In this document: positions 36,437-46,578 of the stretch, in pieces
How the letters are laid out: every line of letters starts with the position of its first letter
Position numbering within the stretch: the first letter of the stretch is position 1
Assembly (NCBI GenBank): GCA_025093555.1
Contig: JAIWNF010000042.1
Coordinates: 433,350-497,349 of the forward strand
Length of the DNA stretch: 64,000 nucleotides
Direction of reading: 5' to 3'
DNA from: Circinella umbellata
Taxonomy: Eukaryota > Mucoromycota > Mucoromycetes > Mucorales > Lichtheimiaceae
The notes under the pieces: generated by a model
Told to the model about the DNA's origin: nothing
What the model saw: the letters and a program-made list of their open reading frames with translations, nothing else
The model's database searches: none
Position numbers and translations under genes: made by a program

Positions 36437-39400
36437 TTAACCCCTGTAGGTAGCAATAAAATCAATGCTTTGTGCTGAAGAAAGTTGTTGTTGTACTGAT
36501 GATGTATTACTAGTACTAACAGAAGTCGTGGTTGATGATGAATCATTTATAATAATAGGAGTCATGGAGGGTCCTGATATAGGTGTTAATGATGATGACA
36601 ACGCTTCGCATATTCATCTACTATCTTGATTCCTTCTTGAAGAACAGTTATAGCATGTTTATTATTTTCAGTAATGTTATTATCCTTTGTTAAAATTTCT
36701 AATGCTTGGGTCATGTGATTTTTTGATTCGAGATATACACTCTTAAAGTCCTTGGACAATGATTTCAATGTAGATGTTTTTGGTTTGTATAAGTTTTTGG
36801 CGATAGCATATAACTTCTGGATTGTCACATCATCATTACGTATGAGCAATGTTGAGAATAATAAATATTAGAAATTAAAAATAAATAAAAATATAATATA
36901 ACAATATTAGTTTTATAAAAGAAATTAATTTTTTTTGACAATTAATAATATATAATCAATTAATATTTATTTTTATATTATTATAGTTTGATATAATAGG
37001 TTTAATAAATTTATTTGTTGAATCTTCTGCAAAACCCTTCATTAAAAATTAGGTTGTCAGATTCAATAATTTTTTTTTCTTTCGAAAAATTAATTAAAAA
37101 AAGCACCTTGTAAGTTTTGAGAACTTATAAGGTTCAGGATATTAAATGTTGCTCTATATACTCTCTGATATTTTGTTTCTGTTAGGTAAAAAAAATAGTC
37201 AAGGCTACTAATGAATGTAATGGCTTCTCATGAATATGTTCCTTGATGGTGTCTGTCGTATGGCACACGTCAATCCTTCATCTCAGATAATTAAAATATA
37301 AACTATATGTAAAAAACAATAAAATAATCTTACATCGGTTGCTTTCTAAATACACAAATAATAATTCTACCACAATAACACTTTATATACAATATACAAA
37401 TATAATAATCAAACATAATTTATTTATTCATAATCACATAATAAACAATTTAACATCATATAACATTATCTACAAATACAGGAAAATACACATCTAAAAC
37501 ATATATATATAAACTTACTTGTAATAGAAATAATGATGATATATCTTTTGATCTTAATATTATTTTCATATAATAAAACACCTGGAAGATTCTCACAAGA
37601 CTTATTCTGTTATCATTTTTTATACTTACCTTATTTTCCTGTTAAATTCATATCCATAAATACCACAGTGTCTGCATCTAATAAAATACATTATTTTGCC
37701 CATGGATATGAAGGGAGAGTATAAGCGAAAGAAGTAGAAGTTTGAATAGATGAGTTTTCAAAAATTGTTTTTGTTGTCTTTTTGATACTGAAAACAATAG
37801 AGACTGGCTTGCAACCATATTCATCATTTGCATTAAGGCAGTATTTGTTGAGTCTTGACACAAAGGAATCATTAACAACATTTTGTATTTTGACAATAAT
37901 GGGGGGAGAGATTGTTGCTTTGCTGCAAGTACTATGTCTGATTGTTTTCCTGTTTTCCATTCATATTTAGCAGAGAAATACTCTTCAATCCCACTGTCAC
38001 CTGGAAGGTTGCATTAAATAATATAAAAAGTGAGGTTTAATAATATATTTAATAAAGAAAAAAAAAGATAACAGAAGGAAAAAGAGTATAATAAATAGGT
38101 TAGAAGCTACTTTATTAACTCAAGTGTTTTGTGTCTATATATAGTGTAATAATTAATTTAACGTTACACAAAGATAACCATAAAAACTAGAGATCCTACG
38201 CTATCCAATGCACTATTTTGTGTAACCATAGGAGTATTAATTGAATCGTTATAGAGGATTAAAGTTAGTCAATATTTTTTATTATAGACTTTATATATGA
38301 TTTTTTTATTTTATTTCCTTATTTTTGCATTTTTTTATTATAATAATCGTTAAAATGCCATTATAGACTCTTATTCTACTTTTATTTTCGCTATCGGATG
38401 ATGTATTTACATCGTACATTTAGGCGGGTAAATATTTACCCACTTTGTATAATAGTTAAAGAGTATAAGAACAAACTTTGGCTAATTAGCTGTAATTTGG
38501 TTCTCCTGTACTTTCGCTTATTCTAATTCTATATCTGAAACCAAATTATGAAAATTGTGGCTGAGTAAAAAGTTAAAACAATTTACATTTTTGGAAGTTT
38601 TTGTTATTTAGTTAAATTTAACTAAGTCCCTTAATTTATTAAGAATAAATTACAAAAGTTTAAGAGTCCAGTTATGCTTTATATATCACATACATAAACA
38701 TTGAGCGCTGATTTCAAATCTGCAATTGGATTTTACCTAGCTGGCTTAGATCATGAGATATAGCCCTAAATGTGTTACTAGACTTAACATATATTTTTAT
38801 ATTCCCAAGGTATGGGGACGTTTGCAGTCCACGCCAATGTTAGGCAGCACTCGAATATAGCAATTATATCTAGAACATCGATATAAGCTATATTACTCTT
38901 ATAGGAAGCTAGAAAATTAAAAGTTAGAACAAGTTTTTTTTAGCTAAAATTCTTAAAGTTAAGGTTATCAAGTATATTATATAGAATTATAATTACTATA
39001 AGAAATTAGATTACTAAAGTAAACCTTAATTAATTTCTATTATAAGCACAAATAGATTTACTATAAACAAATGTTAATTTAAGTAAGTAGTACTATAAAC
39101 AAGTAAAAGGTAAAGAGTAAAATATAGTAAAAAGATATAAAAATAAATAAAAAAATTTCCTAAACTTTATTTTGTTTATATCTTCCGTTCTAAAAATGCT
39201 ATTGGCTCGCAAAACCATGCATTAAAATGCCGCACATCTCAGGTATTTCCATATAAAATTGCATGGTTACACAACAACATCTGACAAAACTACAGCATAA
39301 AAACACTTGAGTGTATAAAGTATAAGTGCTTCATAAGAAAAAAAAATTTTAAATAACTGGGTATGTACCAATAACATTTTTTACCAACATATTCATCATG

Positions 39401-39591
39401 TCAGGGTCGTGTAAAATAAGTTTACTCATGATATCTGTTCCCAGGCAGTGACCAAAAGGTAAATCAAATATGAGTAAATGATTGGAATTGTTAGTGTCTA
39501 AAGAAAAAATAAGTTTAGTAAAACTGAAGTTGGGACATTGGTGGTCAAAATTAGTTTACCAGTAGCAGCATCATTAGTAGCGTCACACATT
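36437..39591 (-). pseudogene. Right, longer but broken copy of the duplicated multi-exon gene
   Basis: Exons 39561-39591, 39369-39497 and the start of 38000-37678 mirror the left copy: MCDATNDAAT, TNNSNHLLIFDLPFGHCLGT, SGIEEYFSAKYEWKTGKQSD. After AAKQQS the coding signal jumps frame inside a six-G run (37901-37906; C6 on the coding strand). It then continues as PPIIVKIQNVVNDSFVSRLN, KYCLNANDEYGCKPVSIVFS and SFAYTLPSYPWAK, then an in-frame TAA (37691-37693), then DADTVVFMDMNL. Further coding-like pieces follow: ETKYQRVYRATFNILNLISS near 37110-37190, and LIRNDDVTIQKLYAIAKNLY to IDFIATYRG, 36849-36437, with another frame break near 36600. The SDIVLA...IIVKIQ pattern resembles a PD-(D/E)XK nuclease core with Glu replaced by Lys (inference). 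Confidence 0.55.
38092..39332. mobile_element. 1.24-kb insertion in an intron of the right gene copy, unclassified
   Basis: The left copy's intron 2 is 121 bp and the right copy's is 1,368 bp. The extra DNA has imperfect inverted ends (GAAGC and, a little inside, TACTTTA...ACTCAAGTGTTTT at both ends). It is flanked by ATAA on each side (38088-38091 and 39333-39336), possibly a 4-bp target duplication. It is AT-rich and has no transposase frame. Boundaries are accurate to a few bp. The superfamily is unknown. Confidence 0.65.
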
Positions 39592-39612
39592 TTGAAACAA
39601 GAAAAAAAGTTT

Positions 39613-39819
39613 TGATACTGGTATCAAAAGAGTTTTCAAAATCGTGATACTGGTATCACAATTTATAAGAATGTTGTCGATACCGGTATCAAAGGAGTTT
39701 TAATGTTGTCGATACCGGTATCAAAGGAGTTTTAATGTTGTTGATACCGGTAACAACAGTTTTTAAACTCCCGTGTTACCAGTATCAGCGGAAAACTTAA
39801 AAATTTTGTTACCGGTATC
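39613..39819 (-). promoter_or_regulatory. Cluster of seven GATACCGGTATC-type palindromes upstream of the right gene copy
   Basis: Sites at 39613, 39645, 39679, 39711, 39743, 39775 and 39808 (12 bp each). Two are perfect GATACCGGTATC; the others are one or two changes away. Most start-to-start distances are 32 or 33 bp, about three helical turns. They lie 22-229 bp upstream of the minus-strand ATG at 39591. Confidence 0.65.
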
Positions 39820-41038
39820 AGGTGGTGCGTTTACAATTCACGACTTTGAATTGATATCTTATGTTGTCAACATTTTTATATCCTGTATATATATCAAAGA
39901 AAATAATAAGTTAGCAGATAAATTGTTCTTTTAAGAGGATAGTAGCACAGTAGCAGTAAATAAACTAACACTGTGATTTAATAATAAACTCTATTACTAG
40001 TGTGAAATATAATGACTTTATTTCGAAAATAATAGAATTTATCATCAGCTTGGCATTATACATATTAAACACTATTGTTATAAATTGATGTGTCATTTTA
40101 TTTAAAGAAGGCATGATTCCCTCATATGACTTAAAACAACAACCATTTCATATACTATAAATTTCAATTATCAAAATCTTTATCAGCTCGGCAAGGGTCT
40201 ATAGAAGAAAGAAAAGAATCAAATAATAAAAGTTCATGCACTTTGTGATTAACCAAAAAGAATACAGAATAAATCACTATTATAAATTATATACACTTCT
40301 GTGGATAGATCAACATTCAAATATTTAAATTAAGTAATACTCTTTTCATTATATGTGCGTGCTTATTTATGATTAGATAGATACGCGAGATATCAAAAAG
40401 AAAAAGTAAATATTTAATTAGATAAAAATGGGGAGGGATATAAATGTCAGTCATGACAAGAAAAACTTACACTCTCAAGAGTGATTCTAGAAAAAATGTA
40501 GCGAGAGCGACTCTCGATATCCATAGAAAAAATTACTGACAGGAGTCGATTATGCACAGTTTCGTTACACTAAACAAAGATTGAGTCGTTCCCTAAAACA
40601 ACATCGGTAAGCTTCTACCTCTCAGCTATAAGGATAGTTAGCACCCGGAAAATACAAGGCCAAAAACAAAGGCTCTCTAGTGTCCAGAACTCTATCAGAT
40701 ATCCGGTCAACTACCTGTGCCCTTCGACGGCCTTGCTAAAGACTTTAACTTTTCACAAAAGTTTGAAATAATCTAAATGCTTTTTCTAATAAAGTCACAA
40801 TGACTAAAATACTAAGCTGACATGGTTATTGTTAGTTTATCTTTATTTTTTAATGCTCTACATTATATTCGACATATGATAGGAATATCATAAATAGTCT
40901 TTTGTTTTTCAAGTATTTTGAGTATTTAATTGTTTATTTTACATCAATAGGTTAGGATCGTACATATTTTCCAAATCTGAGCATTTTCTTATCATTTTTT
41001 TTATCCTTCATATACGAAACAGTAATAATATAAACAGA
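39820..41038. other. Repeat-island right flank
   Basis: 1.2 kb without a recognised gene. A GC-richer patch at about 40440-40770 contains, on the minus strand, tRNA-like promoter boxes (see findings). The rest is AT-rich. Confidence 0.4.
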
Positions 41039-41495
41039 GGGAATTGCTACGGACACCCCAAAAACATACCATATTAGGTAATTTCAATTCTTACAGACAC
41101 CCCACCTTTATATTATTTCAAAGATACATAGCAATCTGATATAATTATGTCATATCCAGCCATTTATACACTATATATAGTTATTAGCGTTATATAACTT
41201 AAAATGTTTATGAAACTTATATTAGCAGTTAAACTTTTTATAAATATCGTTCAATATTTCTTATCTTCTCTCACTATATCGTTATGCACACAAGTGAGAG
41301 CTATAGTCTACATGGAGACAAGACAAACAAGGGATAATATATACTTTTAATGGTATATATGAGTGGTCAAATAAAGGAGCGGTATTGGTTGATAACGCTG
41401 GTACTATAGTTTATATGGTCTAAGAGCTTGTTTGAAAACTTTTTATTTGTGGGGTGTCCGTAAGGCCAAAATATGGGATGTCCGTAGCAATTCCC
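41039..41495. mobile_element. 457-bp MITE with 8- or 9-bp target duplication
   Basis: Terminal inverted repeats begin GGGAATTGCTACGGACA, identical for 17 nt and then nearly identical (ACCCCA against ATCCCA). Both ends repeat the ACGGACACCCC / ACAGACACCCC motif internally. Flanks share ATAAACAG (41030-41037 and 41496-41503), which becomes 9 bp with one mismatch. There is no transposase. Duplication length fits hAT or Mutator-like elements. Confidence 0.85.
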
Positions 41496-42307
41496 ATAAA
41501 CAGGTGTGCTTAAGAAACTCTTTTTATGTATTTTAAAAGTAATAGTGATCATTGATACACCGCATTTGAAAATGAAAATACGATAAATCGTGACCTGTTT
41601 TTTCTTTTACAGCTTCTTATTTTCATCAAAATATGAAACCCCAAAACTCTCTGTAATAACTGTGTAACACCTTGTTTAGGGGGTCTGTGCGTGTAATGTT
41701 CAGGGAATGTTGCTGAAAAACTTAGGCTTTCACTTTTATCATTTTATCTTCTATAGTATCATAATTCAAAGTGTTCAATAAAACCAACATACAGTCTTCA
41801 AGATGATATTTTCTTTTCAAAAAAAAAAACTGATGTTCTGCTTAATAAGTATTGAACGGTTTAGGAAATCAAAACACAAGATTTTATAAATGAGTAGAGA
41901 ATTATAACGCGATAAACTATTGATTCATTTTAATTATAGAAATTTTATTGGAAGTGGATAATCACAAGAATAAACATGAGCTTTTATTATTATTTTTATG
42001 ATGTTTGAAACTACAGCAAAGCATAAAAGGTATTTAAAATTTATTTAAGAAAAAACAGTACTTGTGGATTCAAGCTATACACGAATTCTTTTACTTTAAA
42101 GCTTTAAGAGAAAAGAGTATGTTATTTCAGCAGTTTCGACGATTTGAAATAATAGATATAATATAAGAATACTAAAAAGATAATAAAATAGTAGTATTAA
42201 TACTAGCGATGTTTTTTGAATTTTATTAAAAAAATTAAGTAAATACTGATGTCAAAATGAAAAGAATAGAAATAATAATAATAGATATTTTATATGATTA
42301 GTTTTTA
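41496..42307. other. Intergenic, MITE to ENA-type ATPase 3' end
   Basis: About 800 bp, AT-rich, including the ATPase 3' UTR. No gene was recognised. Confidence 0.4.
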
Positions 42308-45300
42308 TTATGTAATTAATAACTCATCTACCATATGAGTTTCCATTGATTTCATTAAACGACGTTTCAAAAATTTATATCCTTCACCAGACAAAATAAA
42401 AAATAGTGTGAGTGCTACAGCAAGACCCCATTCCCAAGTAATACCAAGAAATCGAAATCCTTGAATAGCAACTTGTGGAATATATAAAAAGATCACCAAA
42501 CAAATAATATCAAACCAAAAAGTACCAATGACTGTACGTGATTTAAAAGTAATCTTTAATCCTCGAAGACCCCACTCAACACGTCTATAACTACGACAGT
42601 GTGTCATGACGACAAGGGAACAAAGTAAGTAAGTGACTAATAGTGTTGCCCGGGCACGATACAATGCGTCACAAAGTCCTGATTGATAGTTGGAATCACA
42701 AGCGCTCCCTTCGACACCATGACCATTAGCGGTATATAATGGAATAAAGAATGCCGCAGCACAGGCAAGACCTGCCAAAAGAGAGTAAGCGACTGTATCC
42801 ATAAGAATTTCTCGATTGAGAATACTTTCGCGTGGTGGACGGGGTGGTTCTTCCATAACAGTAGGTGATGCAGATTGAACACTTAATGCACCAGCAGGAG
42901 GAGTAACAGCTAAAATATGTTAATTAGTTTTCTAGTTATATACAGCTGTAATTCTTTTTAGAAGCACAAAGCAATTATTTACCTGCATAAATAAAAATCA
43001 TTTGAATTGTAGATACAGGTGCAACAGGCAATCCAGAAGGATCACGTAAACCAAGACAAGCAAGCACTACAAGTGCCAATGACATTAAAATAATATAAAA
43101 ATACAACAAAAAGCGTTGCATATTTTGATAAATCCGTCGGCCTTCAGCAATAGCAAGAATAATGGTTGCAAAATTATCATCGGTCAAAATGATATCGGAT
43201 GCTTGTTTGGCCACATCACTGCCATTTTTACCCATAGCAATACCTACATCAGCAATACGTAAAGAAGGTGAATCATTGACACCATCACCCGTCATGGCTG
43301 AAATTAAGTGACGTCGTTGAGATGCTTGAATCATTTTGACTTTGGTTTCTGGAGAACAACGAGCAACAACCAATGGTAAACGTGGTAAATTATCCACTTC
43401 TTCATCCGTCAAGGAATCAAATTGAGGTCCCGTCATCACGTATTGATTCAAGTGATTCGATTTCAACAACTGGTCATTTAAAATGTTAATTTCTTTGGCA
43501 ATAGCAGTGGCAGTTATAGGATGATCCCCTGTTAGCATGTGAACCATAATTCCAGCACGGTGAGCTGCTGCAACAGCTTCACGTGATTCAGATCTGGGTG
43601 GATCATAAATACCCGTAAATCCTAAAAATTCCAAATGACATTCAATATCATCGCGTTTATAGCGTTTGCTCCAGTCTTCTTTATCTTCACTATTCTTTAT
43701 AAAAATATCTTTCTGCTGTTCATTTTCTGTCGTGTAATCTATGTGACGCTTGGCATGTGCAATAACGCGCAATCCTTTGGATGCCAATTGATCTACTTTT
43801 TTCATTATACTTTGTCGATCCTTGATATTATCACAAAGTGGTAATATTCGTTCAGCAGCACCTTTGGTAAATACTGTGAGTTTATTTTTTTGTTGATCGA
43901 GATAAAGTGTTGACATTCGTTTGATAGTGGAATCAAATTGATATTCGGCAAGTTGAATCCATCCAGCAGCGTTTAAATCTGGTTTACCCATATTAAATTT
44001 ATGTGCAAATACTTGCAGTGCTACTTCTGTAGGTGCCCCATTTGATATCCAATCTTCTTCCTCATCACCCATTTCTTTTTTAATGTCTTGTTGGCTTCTT
44101 TTATTATTGTTTGACAATGATGAATGATTGCGCTGGTGAATACTAGAAACATTACAAAGTGCTGAACAATACACCAAATCACGTATATAATCGGATACAT
44201 TCGTCTTATCCATTTTATTATTCTCATTAATAATTGATTCATTCGATTCGAGCGGGCCGCTCATCCGATAAACGTCACCTTTAGGCACCAATCCATTTGA
44301 GACCACGTGAAAGTCTCCTTCTTGAGGTACCCAAAAACGAACCACCACCATTTTGGCCAATGTTAATGTTCCTGTCTTGTCAGAAAAAATATTTGTTACT
44401 GACCCCAATGTTTCCAAACATTTCAATTTACGCACAACTGCTTTTTGTTGTGACATTTCTTTACCACCCATGACTAAAGTAACTGTCATAACAGTCGTTA
44501 ATCCGGCAGGTAAAACAGACAAGGCAGCTGTCATTGCATACATGCCAATATCATATTGAACTTGAAATTTAACGGAAGCAAGTACGATAAAGGCCAAAAT
44601 CCCAGCTAATACAGTTAATCCAATATACATTCGATTTAAACTTTTCTGTAATCGAGTACGATCACCTTCACCTGCATCATTTAACTTTGCTGCCACTTTG
44701 CCTATTTCTGTATCCATCCCTGTTGAAGTGACAATAGCTTTTCCACGACCTTTGGTTGTAATTGTTGAACTATAAATCATGTTGATGCGATCACCAAGGG
44801 GTTGTTCTATTTTAAAGTATGTATATATGAGTTGTAGTACTTTTGAAACATTCTCATTTCTTTTTTTTTATCTTGCTCAAGATAATATCAGAAAATAAAA
44901 CAACAACGCTATTTATTTTACCTGGATCATCAATAATGACAAGTTGTTTTTGTACGGGTAATGATTCACCCGTAAGTAATGCTTCATCCAATTCCAAATT
45001 AGAAATATATAATAATCGAGCATCGGCAGCAACAGAATCACCTTCTTTAACAATTAATAAATCACCCGGAACAAGTTCTCGGCTGGATATAGTTTGTTCT
45101 TGACCCTCACGAATGACAATGGCTATGGGAGATGATAAACTTTTAAGTGCGGCTAACGTTTGTTCAGCTGCATATTCTTGAGAAAAAGCCAAATATAAAT
45201 TAACGATGGCTAATGCCAAAAGTAAAGATCCAGTTATATAATCCTCTAAATAGTATGATACAGCAGAAAGGAGTACGAAAATCCAATTCTAAAAACTTTT

Positions 45301-45685
45301 TTGTTAATATATATATATAAGCTTGTAATATATAAAAAAAAAGATAACTACATTAATGAATATTCTGTTTACAATAGGTGCTTACCATGCCATCTGCTAA
45401 CTGGCGAATAAAGATAGTAAACCATGTCACTCGACCATCCCCTTCTAATTCATTAAATCCATAGAGTTCTCGGCGGATTTCAGCTTCTTTGGTGGATAAT
45501 CCATGTGTTGTCGAAGAATTGAAAGCCTTCACTACTACATCAATTGGTTGTGTGTGCCAGTCTTTACTACCATCTTTACCGTTGCAATTTATATTACTGT
45601 CTTTATTGTTGTCATTGGTGTTGTCTACTGTCAAAGAAATAGTAGTACTAGGAGCATTATTATTAGAAGCTGTATATGACTCCAT
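42308..45685 (-). CDS. ENA-type (P-type IID) cation-exporting ATPase
   Basis: Four exons on the minus strand in transcription order: 45386-45685, 44922-45288, 42983-44806 and 42308-42909 (1,030 aa). Fungal ENA pumps expel Na+ (or K+) at the plasma membrane under salt or high pH. Visible features are the N-terminal cation ATPase domain (GLSTKEAEIRRELYGFNELE), actuator LDEALLTGESLPVQ, transmembrane VLPAGLTTVMTVTLVMGGKE, phosphorylation site SDKTGTLTLAKM, nucleotide-binding FTKGAAERILPLCD, and hinge MTGDGVNDSPSLRIADVGIA. The C-terminal signature EEPPRPPRESILNREILMDT is followed by four or five membrane helices. The absence of the SERCA-type calcium residues and the DPPR / PPRES blocks point to type IID. 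The substrate, Na+ or K+, cannot be settled from sequence. Confidence 0.92.
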
Positions 45686-46578
45686 TAATTTAAAGAACCA
45701 AAAAAAAAAAACTGTAAACTTGCTATTAAGGATTACAACAATAAAAAAGAAAGATTAAATGGATTAAAGAAAGAAAGAAAAGTGTTGGAGAGATACTCAA
45801 CCTTTTTTCTTTTAATCTCTTTTGTTCTCTATCTATTATATACTTTAAGAAGCCGAAATTATAGTATACTCTTTCTTGGCTGATCTGTGTTACACATAAA
45901 AAAAAAGTATGATAAGCTTATTTGGATCGTATATGTTCTCATGGTTACCTTATTTACCATTTTTATATTTTTCATTCTTACCACTGAGAAAAAATATTTC
46001 ACTTTTAATCAAGCAAATTAAATATAGGTACGTTATTCTGTATAATTCGATTTTTTTAAAGATAAAACATAGTACATGGATATAAAAAAAATATATGATT
46101 AAATGTAACTCATTAATGATAATAAGATAATTATGAAAAAATTAAAGGATAGAGAAAAGTTAGACAAGTTAAACAAGATACAATTAGAAAGTAATGAACA
46201 CTTTAACCGGCACCTATCTCCGTTTGTTTTCTACGCTGTCAGAATTTTTTTTTCCTTGTCTTATCTTACATGAAAAGAATTATTGTTATCAACTTAAATA
46301 ATTAATAGTAGTTCCAAGTCTCTCAAATAACAGGAACCCCGATAACCAACAACAACATCAAACGAAAACAATGTTATTTATTATAACAAAATAAGCCAGT
46401 CGATTTAAGAATCCCTCCCTCCTCTCATAATAATGCTTAGGCCAAAATTATAATAAGAAACTATTAAATCAAAAGTAGTATATAGGGAACCACTTTTTCT
46501 TTTTCTTTTCTTTTCATTCCTTTTTTTTTTTTACTCACAGGACCATTAAACACCCCAATTTTTTTTTATTAATTTTTC
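45686..46578. other. Divergent intergenic region, ENA ATPase / Slm-like
   Basis: 893 bp, AT-rich. Must contain both promoters. Pyrimidine tracts precede the plus-strand ATG (46493-46530). No specific sites were assigned. Confidence 0.4.

Larger units (their letters stand above)
37915..39819 (-). repeat. Right arm of large interrupted inverted repeat
   Basis: Complement of 31829-33509, interrupted by a 1.24-kb insertion at about 38092-39332 that the left arm lacks. Coding parts are about 97% identical by eye. Introns and upstream DNA are more diverged. Confidence 0.85.

Noticed and set aside
37691..37960. Separate gene starting MENRKTIRH on the minus strand
   Set aside because: Better read as the continuation of the right gene copy after a one-base frame change; its Met overlaps exon 3 in another frame.
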